This document shows positions 9,564-18,851 of a stretch of DNA of 64,000 nt, in pieces. The notes beneath the pieces are model-generated. The model saw only the letters and a program-made list of their open reading frames with translations, had not been told where the DNA came from and did not search any database. The stretch comes from Candidatus Woesearchaeota archaeon. GTDB lineage: Archaea; Nanobdellota; Nanobdellia; Woesearchaeales; ARS49. A program made the position numbers and the translations under genes. The stretch lies in contig JACQNC010000012.1 of the NCBI GenBank assembly GCA_016203225.1, positions 1 to 64,000 on the forward strand, read 5' to 3'. Each line of letters begins with the position of its first letter. The stretch's first letter is position 1.

Positions 9564-10352
9564 GTGAAAAAACAGATACGGCGCGTGCTGGCATTTTATT
9601 CTTTTCTTGTGAGAAACAACGGCCTGAACAGAGACACGGTTCTTGCGCTCTTTTTCTGGACAGTTCTGCAGGTTCAAAAACGATTCCGTCTTTTCATGTC
9701 GTTCCGCGAACGCATTAAACCTGGTGTGCACCTGCGACTACGCGTCCAGGGGTTCATCATCAATTGCCGCACAGGCCATGCAGGATTGGTCGAGGAGCTG
9801 TTTCTAAAACGCAGGTTTGATATCCCCTCGGGAGACATCGTTGATTGCGGGGCGAACATTGGCCTTTTTGCATTATCGGTCTCGAGAAAGGCCAGAGGCA
9901 AGATTTTCTGTATTGAGCCCGATCCGGCCAACATCGCATTGTTGCGGAAGAATCTTGAGCAGAACCATGTGCCTGCTACCGTTCTTCCCGTTGCTGCCGG
10001 GGAAATGCCCGGAGAGCTACGGTTTGTGAGCACAAAGAACGCGGTCGGAAGTCATGTCATGCAGGAGCACGAGAGGCTGAAAGAGAATGAACGCATCGTG
10101 AAAGTTCGCGTCGAACCGCTCGACAGGATCATATCTCAGCAGAAGATCGATCCTGCATTTATCAAGATCGATGTGGAAGGATATGAGATGGAAACGCTCG
10201 CTGGACTGAAACAGACCCTTAAAAGATACCATCCTCTCCTGCTTATTGAAGTGCATCAAGAAAGATTCTATGAACAAATCCACAGTTTCCTCGCTGCGTT
10301 TCAATACAGACAATTCAAACGGGCTTACGGCGATTCAATCATTTGCTCATAG
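9564..10352 (+). CDS. FkbM-family methyltransferase
   Basis: 262 residues with GTG start; TATTTAAAG about 28 bp upstream supports a leaderless transcript. SAM motif I is VDCGANIGLFAL, followed by CIEPDPANIALLRKNLE and FIKIDVEGYEMETLAGL, all classic for FkbM O-methyltransferases. These commonly methylate sugars or polyketides, consistent with the cluster. The 3' end overlaps the convergent NFACT gene by 14 bases. Confidence 0.88.
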   Translation: MKKQIRRVLAFYSFLVRNNGLNRDTVLALFFWTVLQVQKRFRLFMSFRERIKPGVHLRLRVQGFIINCRTGHAGLVEELFLKRRFDIPSGDIVDCGANIGLFALSVSRKARGKIFCIEPDPANIALLRKNLEQNHVPATVLPVAAGEMPGELRFVSTKNAVGSHVMQEHERLKENERIVKVRVEPLDRIISQQKIDPAFIKIDVEGYEMETLAGLKQTLKRYHPLLLIEVHQERFYEQIHSFLAAFQYRQFKRAYGDSIICS

Positions 10353-11454
10353 TGGAGAATTCCAGGACTACTTTCCCCTCCTTAGGGTCTATCTCCCTCA
10401 CCAGTCTATGCCCTTTCAATCTCTCTTGCATTTCCTGCAATGAATGGTGTTTCATCTGCACTTGCAGTTCATCGAGGATCGCTTTTATCTGTTGATAATT
10501 CTCGTACATGAACTCTCCTTTCTTTTGCGCTTCGTCGGCGTTCGCTTCGAGCTTCGCCGCGTTCTGCTCCTGCATGCTGATAACGACGCGGACTTTCTCT
10601 GCGCGCTTGTCCTTGGAAGGCTTGGGCATCTGCTGGACCTGCGCGAGGAACAGCCTGTCGAGCCCTTCGCTCAGCGTTTTGAGCGGCAAGAGCGTCGCTT
10701 TCTCATACAAGCGCATCGGGAATGCGATGACTTCGACAGGTTGGTCATTCTGGACTACCAACAACGGTTGAGACTTGCGCTTGGCGAGGTTCTGCCATGC
10801 GACGAACAGTTTCTCTGCCTGGTCGGGAGTTACATCTTTCGCGCGCGGTTCGACGCCTGCTAGAAGGCAGAGCTCGTTCGCGAACAAGCCACCGAGGCTG
10901 AGGTCGACCGCGAGCGTCGTGGAAACGTTCTCGCGCGTGCCGGACTCGAGCTTCGCACGGAACTCGTCAATGGTGCTGGCCTGGGCGCGTTCAGGTACTT
11001 GGTAGGACGCGCCGGGCTTGACGACGCGGTCCTTGAAGACCATCTGTTCGAGGCAGCTGAGGATCGTTCCGTCGGGCTCGCAGACGAGCAGGTTGCCTTT
11101 CCCGAAAAGTTCGAGATAGATCAGGAACGCGGATTCCTTGCTCGCGAGAGAGAACTTCACTACACGTTCGGCGCCGGCTTGTTCAATGGCGGTGATGCTG
11201 GTGCCTTCGAGATACTTGCGCATATAACCGCAGAATCCTGAGAGTTTCGCTGGCATCTCTTCCTTTAAGGATGTGAGATAGAGGTATTTCGGGAGGTCTA
11301 TGCGCAGCAGGCGTTTCTCCTCACCAGATCTCCTAATCACCAGGACGAACGTGCGTGGCTCTGGCTGGTAGATGCGCTCGATGCGCGAACCGACTACGCT
11401 CTGTAGCTCAACTACAAGATGCTTTAGCTCCAGCACGGACACCTCGTTTTTCAT
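10339..11454 (-). CDS. rqcH: NFACT-family protein (RqcH/Rqc2 homologue), lacking the C-terminal NFACT-R part
   Basis: 371 residues from the ATG giving MKNEVSVLELKHLV; the longer track ORF start is not supported. NFACT-N spans roughly residues 1-180 (RIERIYQPEPRTFVLV, GKGNLLVCEPDG), then a helix-hairpin-helix region and part of the coiled coil (EANADEAQKKGEFMYENYQQIK). Full archaeal homologues are usually well over 550 residues and end in NFACT-R; here the protein stops after REIDPKEGKVVLEF, just before that domain. The family marks stalled 50S-peptidyl-tRNA in ribosome quality control. Either truncation or a split gene is possible. Confidence 0.82.
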   Translation of the reverse strand: MKNEVSVLELKHLVVELQSVVGSRIERIYQPEPRTFVLVIRRSGEEKRLLRIDLPKYLYLTSLKEEMPAKLSGFCGYMRKYLEGTSITAIEQAGAERVVKFSLASKESAFLIYLELFGKGNLLVCEPDGTILSCLEQMVFKDRVVKPGASYQVPERAQASTIDEFRAKLESGTRENVSTTLAVDLSLGGLFANELCLLAGVEPRAKDVTPDQAEKLFVAWQNLAKRKSQPLLVVQNDQPVEVIAFPMRLYEKATLLPLKTLSEGLDRLFLAQVQQMPKPSKDKRAEKVRVVISMQEQNAAKLEANADEAQKKGEFMYENYQQIKAILDELQVQMKHHSLQEMQERLKGHRLVREIDPKEGKVVLEFSTMSK

Positions 11455-11486
11455 GGAGAAACCGACGCGCAGGGCGTTTATAAACT

Positions 11487-11861
11487 TTAGCTGCCGACGC
11501 CGACTAGCGTAGCGCCGGCGATGATGAGTAGAATGCCCGCCCATTTGAACGCGGTCATGCGTTCTTTCAGCATCCAGACGCTCAATAGGCTCACCCAAAC
11601 ATATGATGTTGAGACCAATGGATAAATGACTGACAGGTCTGCGCCGCGGAGCGCGAAAACGTATATGACGAAGCTCGCAGCATAGAATCCTATTCCGAGC
11701 ACGAGCTGCAGGTTGCCTATTGTCGCGCGTAGGAACGGCGCTATCCCTGTGAACGCGTCTCTGTCGAGCCTCGTAGTGGCTTTCTTGAGGAATATCGGCC
11801 CCCATGACCCTATCAGTGTCGCGACAATAACGAGTCCGATGGCCCCGAGTCGGGTTATCAT
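11487..11861 (-). CDS. SMR/EamA-like small transporter, subunit B
   Basis: 124 residues with four membrane helices, as in EmrE-like proteins. GADLSVIYPLVSTSYVWVSLLS matches the conserved third segment of the SMR fold. Its ATG overlaps the stop of the upstream paralogue (ATGA). Such gene pairs often form heterodimers of opposite topology. The family exports cationic compounds or lipid-linked sugars (ArnE/F type); given the glycan clusters, lipid-linked substrate flipping is a reasonable but unproven guess. Confidence 0.8.
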   Translation of the reverse strand: MITRLGAIGLVIVATLIGSWGPIFLKKATTRLDRDAFTGIAPFLRATIGNLQLVLGIGFYAASFVIYVFALRGADLSVIYPLVSTSYVWVSLLSVWMLKERMTAFKWAGILLIIAGATLVGVGS

Positions 11862-12238
11862 GCTACCCCTGCGTGCTCGATACCGGTATGGCGTTTTCCG
11901 CCGAACCCGACAAATGTGATGCCTAGCACGATTGTGAATATGCCTATCCAGCGCAGAAGGTGAACTGATTCGCCGAGATAGAAGTGCGCGATGAGCGCGA
12001 CCCACACATAACTGGTAGCGATGACGGGATAGAGCACAGAGACTTCGCCGCCCTTGAACGCGAGTATCATGATTCCTGAGCCGATTGCGTAGATTGCGAT
12101 GCCGATCAGCAACGGCCAATTCGTGAAAATGTCAGGGAACCGTGCTGTCGCGGTCTTGAGGAAGAACTGCGCTGTCGTGGTTAGGAGCGTCGTAAGGAGT
12201 ACCAATCCGAACGCCCACGCTTTCGTGACGCTGGTCAT
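11858..12238 (-). CDS. SMR/EamA-like small transporter, subunit A
   Basis: 126 residues, four predicted membrane helices. The segment GGEVSVLYPVIATSYVWVALIA aligns with the same segment in the downstream partner, showing a tandem duplication. It follows the secD stop by zero bases, so it probably shares the secF-secD transcript. Confidence 0.8.
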   Translation of the reverse strand: MTSVTKAWAFGLVLLTTLLTTTAQFFLKTATARFPDIFTNWPLLIGIAIYAIGSGIMILAFKGGEVSVLYPVIATSYVWVALIAHFYLGESVHLLRWIGIFTIVLGITFVGFGGKRHTGIEHAGVA

Positions 12239-13972
12239 TCATTCCTCTGTTAGAAGGTTGACGATTGCAGCGTACGCCGGACGCGTGATGAGCACGCCTG
12301 CCGTGATGGCGAGGATGCTCGTGACCGCGAAGCCCTTCAAGAGTCCTGCGCCGAAGAACCAGAGCGCGACCATGGCGACCATGTTCGTGAAGTAAGCCGC
12401 GAACACCACACCGAAGGCGCGCTTGATGCGTTCCTTCCAGCTCGTGGAACCTTGGGCTTCCTTGCGGAATGCTTCGTCGGTGATGATGATCTGGTCGTTT
12501 ACGCCCGTTCCGATCGCGATGATGATGCCTGCTATGCTCGCGAGGTCGAGATTCCAGCGGATTACTGCTGCGATTCCGAGCACGATGGTGACCTCGAACA
12601 CGGCCGTGAGGATGATGGGGATGGCGACGCGCAGCTTGCGGTAGACGATCGTCAAAACGATCGCGACCGCTGCCGCGGATATCAATGCCAGCAGGATGGC
12701 GTTGTTGATGAACGCCTTGCCGAGCACAGGCGATATCGTGTCGATCTTGACCACGTCGAGCTTCACAGGCAAGCTTCCTGTTATGAGGACTGTTTGCAGG
12801 GTTTTCATCTCAGTGAACGTGTTCGTCAGGGCTTCCTGCTGGCTTATGCCTGAGCCTGAGCCGGTGATAGAGATGTCCGTGACCGCCCTGCCTTTTAGGT
12901 CTGCGGCGATGTTCAATGATCTGACAAGCTCGTCATCGAGGTACAGGTTGAGCGGTTCTGCCAGATAGCGGTCCTGGCCTGTACCGGTTACATCAAGAGT
13001 GCGCGTGGCTTCTGCCTGGCGCTCGGCTGCCTCTGGGCTGAGGGCGATGCTGAACCTGAATCCGCATGACCATCCTCCGGATACTTGGCCGCAGCCTCGG
13101 TTGGGGTCTATGCCTGAGCATTCTGCTGTGCGGCATACATATGTGATGTCGTTGCTACCACCCTTGAACACGGTGGCCTCGCCCACCTTTGCCTCGAACT
13201 TCCCTTGCTGTTTGACGAGGTCCGAGACCTCTTGTGCGGTGGCGCCTGCAATCTCGATGAGGATGAGCTTGCCTTCTTCGCCTGCGAACGCGCCACCCAC
13301 TGTCGTGATGACGACGTCGCTGAGTCCGAACACGTTCAGGCGCTGGCTAAGGCTGTCGACAAGCAGGCCCATCGTCTCGTCGGACACTTGCTCGGCAGGT
13401 TTGAGGATGACTCGCGTGCCTCCTTGCAGGTCGAGACCTTTGCGCAGGTTCGTCACTGGCGCCTCATCCACTGTCAATCCGATATATTTCGGACCGAGGA
13501 TCTCCTGCAGCGTCTTGGACACGTCGATGGTCTTATTGATGGTCTTGTTGACGAGCAGCGTCGTCCCGTTGATGGTTTCGTTGACCTGGATTATCTCCTG
13601 CACAATCCGAGGTTCGGTCTCGTTCAGAGTGATGACCCTTATCTCGGGCTGGATTTTTACCTGGTAGACTCTCTTATTCGTCTTTACCTGCAGCGTCTGG
13701 TTAACGCGCACATTCTCTAGCGCCGCGTAATAGTCGGCGACCGAATGGAGCGGTTGGTTGTTGATGGTTAGCACGCGTTCTTTGCTCAAAGGTTGCGCGG
13801 TCGGCTTCGGGTTCTCGATGCCCGCCAGCGAAGCCGAACTGTTCCGCTCGACAGACTTGATTACGACGCCATCAGCCCACGGCTGCGGACTGATCGCGAC
13901 AAGGCTTAGTATTATTGCGATGACAAGCATGATGACCCGCCAATTGGTCAGGATGCGTTTGAATTTACCCAT
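12239..13972 (-). CDS. secD: Protein-export membrane protein SecD
   Basis: 577 residues. An N-terminal membrane helix is followed by a large extracytoplasmic region with a PDZ-like segment (RVLTINNQPLHSVADYY), the SecD signature GLDLQGGTRVIL near residue 190, and five C-terminal helices including AGIIIAIGTGVNDQIIITDEAFRKE. With SecF it forms the RND-like motor that uses ion gradients to assist translocation through SecYE. It overlaps secF by 8 bases; the order secF-secD is the usual archaeal order. Confidence 0.95.
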   Translation of the reverse strand: MGKFKRILTNWRVIMLVIAIILSLVAISPQPWADGVVIKSVERNSSASLAGIENPKPTAQPLSKERVLTINNQPLHSVADYYAALENVRVNQTLQVKTNKRVYQVKIQPEIRVITLNETEPRIVQEIIQVNETINGTTLLVNKTINKTIDVSKTLQEILGPKYIGLTVDEAPVTNLRKGLDLQGGTRVILKPAEQVSDETMGLLVDSLSQRLNVFGLSDVVITTVGGAFAGEEGKLILIEIAGATAQEVSDLVKQQGKFEAKVGEATVFKGGSNDITYVCRTAECSGIDPNRGCGQVSGGWSCGFRFSIALSPEAAERQAEATRTLDVTGTGQDRYLAEPLNLYLDDELVRSLNIAADLKGRAVTDISITGSGSGISQQEALTNTFTEMKTLQTVLITGSLPVKLDVVKIDTISPVLGKAFINNAILLALISAAAVAIVLTIVYRKLRVAIPIILTAVFEVTIVLGIAAVIRWNLDLASIAGIIIAIGTGVNDQIIITDEAFRKEAQGSTSWKERIKRAFGVVFAAYFTNMVAMVALWFFGAGLLKGFAVTSILAITAGVLITRPAYAAIVNLLTEE

Positions 13973-14873
13973 GATGAGCCTCGGTTGATTTGCGTTCCTT
14001 GCGCTCCAAATAGAAGCGCAGGATGCCGACGTTTTGGATCCACGTGTTGACCAGGTCGAACAGGAGTCCGATCGTTAGGATGAGCATTATCTGTTTTATG
14101 ACGTCGCTGTCGCTGAATACGTATGCGATGCTGGTGGTGATTAGCGCCGTGAGCGTCATAGTGATGCCTGTCTTCATGGCGCTGTATATGCGATCCATGA
14201 GCGCACCTTCTTTGCGCTGCAAGGCGCGGCTCGTGAGCAGTATATCGGTGTCGACACTGTAACCGATGAGCATGAGGAACGCCGCGATGCCTGCCGTGCT
14301 GATCTTGATCTCTAGCATCGACGCTATCGCGAGGGTCTCTAGCACGGTGCTGATGACGGCGAGGACCACATACAGACTGGGAAGCAGGTTGCGGAAAGTG
14401 ATGAATACAACGATGGCCATCATCACGAAGGCCGCGATGAGCGCGAGTATGGTCTGTCGGAAAAAACTCTCGCCAAGGCTCGAGCCGATGCTTTCCTTGC
14501 TATAATCTCCTGCGACTACCACGACGCCTTCGTCCGCGAGCGCGGCGACCAATGCTGCCTCTTCTACGTCCGAAGCTTCGATGATGATACCGCTGAGCGT
14601 GCCGAGCTCGCTGATGCCGCGCACAGTGATGTCTGATTCAGGCAGACGTTGCGAAAGGCTGTTCTGGAGCGCTTCGAGATCGACCGGCGTGCCGATAGGG
14701 ATGGTGTACGTGTCGCCGCCCTTGAGCGAGACCCCTTTCTGGAAGTACTCTCCTGTAGCGAGCTTGCTGTACGCGAGCATGCCGAGGGCCGCTGGGATGA
14801 GGAGCAGCGTGATTAGGAGCAACGCCTTGTACTTCGTCTCATAGAATCGTTTGATGCTGCTCAACAACCCCAT
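13965..14873 (-). CDS. secF: Protein-export membrane protein SecF
   Basis: 302 residues. One N-terminal helix, a short extracytoplasmic domain, then five helices with the SecF signature LMLIGYSVDTDILLTSRALQRK. Partner of SecD. A TATATAAAG box centred about 26 bp upstream of the ATG indicates a leaderless operon promoter located within the last codons and 3' end region of pyrG. Confidence 0.95.
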   Translation of the reverse strand: MGLLSSIKRFYETKYKALLLITLLLIPAALGMLAYSKLATGEYFQKGVSLKGGDTYTIPIGTPVDLEALQNSLSQRLPESDITVRGISELGTLSGIIIEASDVEEAALVAALADEGVVVVAGDYSKESIGSSLGESFFRQTILALIAAFVMMAIVVFITFRNLLPSLYVVLAVISTVLETLAIASMLEIKISTAGIAAFLMLIGYSVDTDILLTSRALQRKEGALMDRIYSAMKTGITMTLTALITTSIAYVFSDSDVIKQIMLILTIGLLFDLVNTWIQNVGILRFYLERKERKSTEAHHG

Positions 14874-14905
14874 GGACCGAAAAACCTGAGGGCTCTATAT
14901 AAAGC

Positions 14906-16540
14906 TTATTGGTGGGAAGAAAGCGCCTGTTCTACCGGAGGAAGCTTGCACGACGCCCGCACAAAGCCCGCGAACGCGGGGTTCGGGCGCTCCAACCTGC
15001 TCGTGAGTTCATTGTGCGCTTGCGTGGCGAAGAAGAACGGGTGGTTTGGGAGCTCGATGAATTCTACTATCCTTCCGTTCTGGGATGTGGCTCCGAAAAC
15101 GAGTCCGGCCGCCTGCAGGTGCGCGTGGTACTCGGGATTGACTTCGTACCTGTGCCTGTGGCGTTCCCAGCACTCTGTAGTTTGGTAGAGCGCGGCGGCC
15201 ATCGTGCCTGGCTTGATGTCGTTCTTGCTCGCGCCCAGCCGCATCGTGCCGCCTTTGCTGTAGACCTCGCGCTGCTCGGGAAGGATGTCGATGACTGGGT
15301 GAGGCGTCGCAGGGTTGATCTCTGTCGTGTTCGCGTCGGGCAGCCGGCACACGCTTCGCGCGAAGTCTATGACTGCCAGCTGGAGTCCGTAGCAGATACC
15401 GAGGAACGGCACATTGTTCTCGCGCGCGTGCTTGATGACAGCTATCTTACCTTCCACGCCTCTGCCCCCGAACCCGCCGGGCACGAGCACGCCGTCTGCC
15501 CCAGCCAATGCAGCGGCCGGCGTGAGCTTGCCGTCATCGATGTCAGTTGTCTCGATCCAGCGCAGATGGACTTTGGCTGCGATTTGCGCGCCCGCGTGCG
15601 TGAGTGCCTCGATGACGCTGGCGTAGCTGTCGCGGAGCTCGGTGTATTTCCCGCAAATAGCAATCGTGCACTCGCGTTGGGGTGTGCGGATGTTGTTGAC
15701 AAGAACTTCCCAGGAAGCGAGATCCTGGCCTGAGGGTAGCTGAAGCCTACGCTGCAGGAGATCCAGGAGCCCTTCTTGGCGGAACATCAGTGGGATCTCG
15801 TAGATGTCGTCGATGTCGGGTGCGCTGATTATCTGTTCGGGTTCGAGGTCGCATAACAGCGCAAGCTTGTCTTTCAGTTTCTTCGACAGAGGCAAGCGTG
15901 ATCTGCAGAGGATGGCGTCGGGAGTGATGCCTTTCTCGCGGAGCAGCGCGATGTCTCGCTGGGCCGGTTTCGTCTTGGGTTCGCCTACGCTGTCGAGGAA
16001 CGGGACGTACGTCAGGTGGACGTAGCAGACATTGTCCGAACCGACTATCTTTTTTAGCTGTCGCGCTGCCTCGATGTACCATGCGTTCTCGATATCGCCG
16101 ACGGTGCCGCCGATCTCGATCATCATCACGTCCGGTTTCTCCTCGTCGAGGGTTCGTTTCCACCATGCCTTGACCTCGTTGGTGATGTGTGGGAATATCT
16201 GGATGGTCTTGCCAAGGAAGTCGCCTTTGCGTTCGCGCGCGATGACGCTGTTGAATATCTTGCCCGAGGTGAGGTTCCAGGAGAACTTGCAGTCGATGTC
16301 GAGGAAGCGCTCGTAATGGCCGAAGTCCATGTCGACCTCGCCGCCGTCATGTAGGACGAAGACCTCGCCGTGCTCGACTGGGTTCATCGTTCCGGGATCG
16401 ACGTTCAGGTAGCCGTCGCACTTGACCGTCACGATCTTGCCCACGCCCTTGATTAACCGGCCGATGGCGGCCGTCGCGGTGCCTTTTCCTAATCCTGAGA
16501 GAACTCCGCCCGTGACTATGATGAACTTGGTGTGGTGCAC
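14906..16540 (-). CDS. pyrG: CTP synthase
   Basis: 544 residues, full length. The N-terminal amidoligase domain has GGVLSGLGKGTATAAIGRL, binding ATP/UTP; the C-terminal class I glutamine amidotransferase has the nucleophile in LGICYGLQLAV and the His/Glu pair near HPFF. It converts UTP to CTP using glutamine ammonia. TTTTAAGG 26 bp upstream gives a leaderless start. Confidence 0.97.
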   Translation of the reverse strand: MHHTKFIIVTGGVLSGLGKGTATAAIGRLIKGVGKIVTVKCDGYLNVDPGTMNPVEHGEVFVLHDGGEVDMDFGHYERFLDIDCKFSWNLTSGKIFNSVIARERKGDFLGKTIQIFPHITNEVKAWWKRTLDEEKPDVMMIEIGGTVGDIENAWYIEAARQLKKIVGSDNVCYVHLTYVPFLDSVGEPKTKPAQRDIALLREKGITPDAILCRSRLPLSKKLKDKLALLCDLEPEQIISAPDIDDIYEIPLMFRQEGLLDLLQRRLQLPSGQDLASWEVLVNNIRTPQRECTIAICGKYTELRDSYASVIEALTHAGAQIAAKVHLRWIETTDIDDGKLTPAAALAGADGVLVPGGFGGRGVEGKIAVIKHARENNVPFLGICYGLQLAVIDFARSVCRLPDANTTEINPATPHPVIDILPEQREVYSKGGTMRLGASKNDIKPGTMAAALYQTTECWERHRHRYEVNPEYHAHLQAAGLVFGATSQNGRIVEFIELPNHPFFFATQAHNELTSRLERPNPAFAGFVRASCKLPPVEQALSSHQ

Positions 16541-16586
16541 ATTTGCGAAACAGTCTGGCGACTTTTAAGGATTGTTGTTGCAGAAA

Positions 16587-17126
16587 CTAATAGATCAATC
16601 CGAACAGCGCAGAGAACACCTTGAACCCGTCGAATCCGGGCAAGGGCAGCATGTTGAATATGAACAGGAACCCGTTGATCTTGCGCGTGAAAAGCCAGAG
16701 GATGAACGCTCGCTTGCTGAGATGTTTCTGTTTCATCATCCGGACTGAAAGGAGGTACAACAATCCATTTACTCCCGGACCGGCGAACGCGGTGAGCCCG
16801 AGCGGCAGCAACGGCAGCGCTGCCGGGATGCTCACATAGCCTGGCACGAAGAAGATGACCGGGCTGCGGAGGAGCTTGAGCACGATACCGACCAGCAGGA
16901 AAAGGTAGGCCGCGTGGAATGTCGCCTCGGCGCCGAACGCGATGGCGGTGAACTTGTGCCCGAGCTCATGCAGGATCAGTGCCGGCGCGGTTACGAGGCA
17001 CGCCCAACCGAGCGCGCGCCACTGGAACGACATGACGCGCGGAATTTTGAACAGATCCATGAAGATGTAGCCGACCGCGAGCGTCATGACTGCGATGTCG
17101 AGGACTTCGCGGGGCGACAAGAACAT
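16587..17126 (-). CDS. M50 (site-2 protease-like) membrane metalloprotease
   Basis: 179 residues with several hydrophobic helices. The zinc motif HELGH lies in ALILHELGHKFTAIAFG; NMLPLPGFDGFKVF near the C-terminus is the second NxxPxxxxDG ligand motif of the family. It is a minimal S2P core without PDZ or CBS domains. Role in regulated intramembrane proteolysis is inferred from family; substrate unknown. Confidence 0.88.
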   Translation of the reverse strand: MFLSPREVLDIAVMTLAVGYIFMDLFKIPRVMSFQWRALGWACLVTAPALILHELGHKFTAIAFGAEATFHAAYLFLLVGIVLKLLRSPVIFFVPGYVSIPAALPLLPLGLTAFAGPGVNGLLYLLSVRMMKQKHLSKRAFILWLFTRKINGFLFIFNMLPLPGFDGFKVFSALFGLIY

Positions 17127-17222
17127 GGGTCGAGATGGTCGTCGGCAGTATTAATTGCTTTCGGCCAAAGATTATTATAGCGGGATGGACGCGGGCACAA
17201 AAACACGAAGGAGTTGGTTTGT

Positions 17223-17648
17223 TTGGCAGCGAAGAAAGGAGACACAGTCAAGGTCGAATACACCGGCACGCTCGACAACGGCGCGCAGTTCGACACGAGC
17301 GTCGGCAAGGAGCCGATCACGTTCAAGCTCGGTTCCGGTGAGGTCATCCCCGGGTTCGAGAATGCGCTCGAGGGCATGAGCGTCGGTCAGGAGAAGACTG
17401 TCGATATCGTCCCCGAGCAGGCCTATGGTCCGCATCATGCTCAGCTCGTGCAGGAAGTGCCGAAGGACAAGTTCCCCCCGAACGTGGAGCTGAAGAAAGG
17501 CATCATCATCACGCTCAAGGCTCCGACCGGCCAGACATTGATGGCGAAGGTCGCCGACCTGAAGGGCGAGAAGGTCACGCTCGACCTCAACCATCCCCTC
17601 GCTGGCCAGACGCTGCACTTCAAGGTCAAATTGGTAGGCATTCTTTGA
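17223..17648 (+). CDS. FKBP-type peptidyl-prolyl isomerase (SlyD-like)
   Basis: 141 residues from TTG at 17223 (an earlier TTG is at 17214). AAGGAG 9-10 bases before this TTG decides the start. FKBP fold strands VKVEYTGTLDNGAQFDTS and GSGEVIPGFENALEGMSVGQEKTV flank an insert-in-flap region (AYGPHHAQLVQEVPKDKFP), as in archaeal short FKBPs. It is a cytoplasmic prolyl isomerase and chaperone. Confidence 0.95.
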   Translation: MAAKKGDTVKVEYTGTLDNGAQFDTSVGKEPITFKLGSGEVIPGFENALEGMSVGQEKTVDIVPEQAYGPHHAQLVQEVPKDKFPPNVELKKGIIITLKAPTGQTLMAKVADLKGEKVTLDLNHPLAGQTLHFKVKLVGIL

Positions 17649-17699
17649 TGGACCTGGGGACCGTCAGGTTTTAAAAGCATCTGACGACAAGGTCAGGTC

Positions 17700-18851
17700 A
17701 TGCAACGGACACTCTATCTCGTCTGCCGAGAGTTCAGGGAAGGGACCGGATCCTACGCGGGAATGTTCGAGGCGCTCGCGCGATTCGCTCACAAAGCAGG
17801 ATATGATGTCACGCTATTCTGCGCACAAACCTCCCGAGACCAACCGCGCCATCAGGATCTTGGATATGCGCAGGTCATCCGATTCCCTGTTCCGCGCAGA
17901 CATCTGTTCTTTGTCGGCATGAACCAGGATTACTGGTTCCTTGGCCGCGCATTACGACACCATTTCAAACGTGCGCCTATTCCTGACGAAGCGCTGGTGC
18001 TTGCCAACAGTCGCGCAGCGATAGGCTTGCCCTGCGAACGATACGTCCTCCGCATAGGTCAACCGGCATTCACGTTTTTGCGCAATATGAACATCGCCGC
18101 GGAGCAGGTGACCGCATCAACGCGTCTCGCACGACGCATCCATGCGATGATCCAGTGGACGCTTGAACGCCGGAGCGTGAGATGCGCCCGTGCATTCGTT
18201 TGTCCTTCAACAGTCACGCACGAACTGAACGTGCGGGCATACGGTAATTCACAAGCGCCCCTCTTCACCCCCCAGGCAGGCGTAGACTGGCAGAGGATGC
18301 AGCACGGCAAGGATCTGAGATGGAAAGGCCGGAATTTGCTTTTCGTATCAGCCGGCGATGAGCGCGTGCGAAAGGGCGTGCATACGCTGGAAGCTGCGAT
18401 ACCTGCGATATTCCGTGCGTACCCGGATGTTTCGCTTGTGCATATAGGCACGCCATTCCCGTGGAAAGTTCCGGACTGGTGCAAATCCCGCATCACTAGC
18501 ATCGGCAAGATCCCTTGGAGGAGGATGAAGGATTATTACACGTCAACGGATGTTACAGTGTTCTGCGCATTGCAGGAAGGCATGCCCAATGCGCTCCTTG
18601 AGGCGATGGCCGCAGGCAGCCCGGTGATCACGAGCGACATTGACGGAGTGGAGGAACTCGTCATGCATCTCAAGTCAGGCTACATCTTCAAGCGAGGGGA
18701 CTCTGCGGGGCTTGTCAGGGCCATCCGATTCATCCTTGATGATCCTGCCAAAGCGGAAGGATTGGGAAAAAACGGCCGCATCGTGATGAAAGCGTTCGAT
18801 AATGGTAAAGTTCTGCCGCGGTTGCTAGCATTCCTAGAGAAGGTGACATGA
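17700..18851 (+). CDS. GT4-family glycosyltransferase A
   Basis: 383 residues. GT-B architecture with the C-terminal nucleotide-sugar site EGMPNALLEAMAAGSPVITSDIDGVEELV, including the E-x7-E pair. GTTTTAAAAGC about 27 bp upstream gives a promoter. The N-terminal half is acceptor-specific. It overlaps a close paralogue by 4 bases, suggesting successive additions of sugars to one acceptor. Confidence 0.9.
   Translation: MQRTLYLVCREFREGTGSYAGMFEALARFAHKAGYDVTLFCAQTSRDQPRHQDLGYAQVIRFPVPRRHLFFVGMNQDYWFLGRALRHHFKRAPIPDEALVLANSRAAIGLPCERYVLRIGQPAFTFLRNMNIAAEQVTASTRLARRIHAMIQWTLERRSVRCARAFVCPSTVTHELNVRAYGNSQAPLFTPQAGVDWQRMQHGKDLRWKGRNLLFVSAGDERVRKGVHTLEAAIPAIFRAYPDVSLVHIGTPFPWKVPDWCKSRITSIGKIPWRRMKDYYTSTDVTVFCALQEGMPNALLEAMAAGSPVITSDIDGVEELVMHLKSGYIFKRGDSAGLVRAIRFILDDPAKAEGLGKNGRIVMKAFDNGKVLPRLLAFLEKVT

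Noticed and set aside
11455-11805. N-terminal extension of the NFACT ORF
   Set aside because: It lies opposite/over the SMR-like gene and has no similarity to NFACT; MKNEVSVLEL is the natural start.
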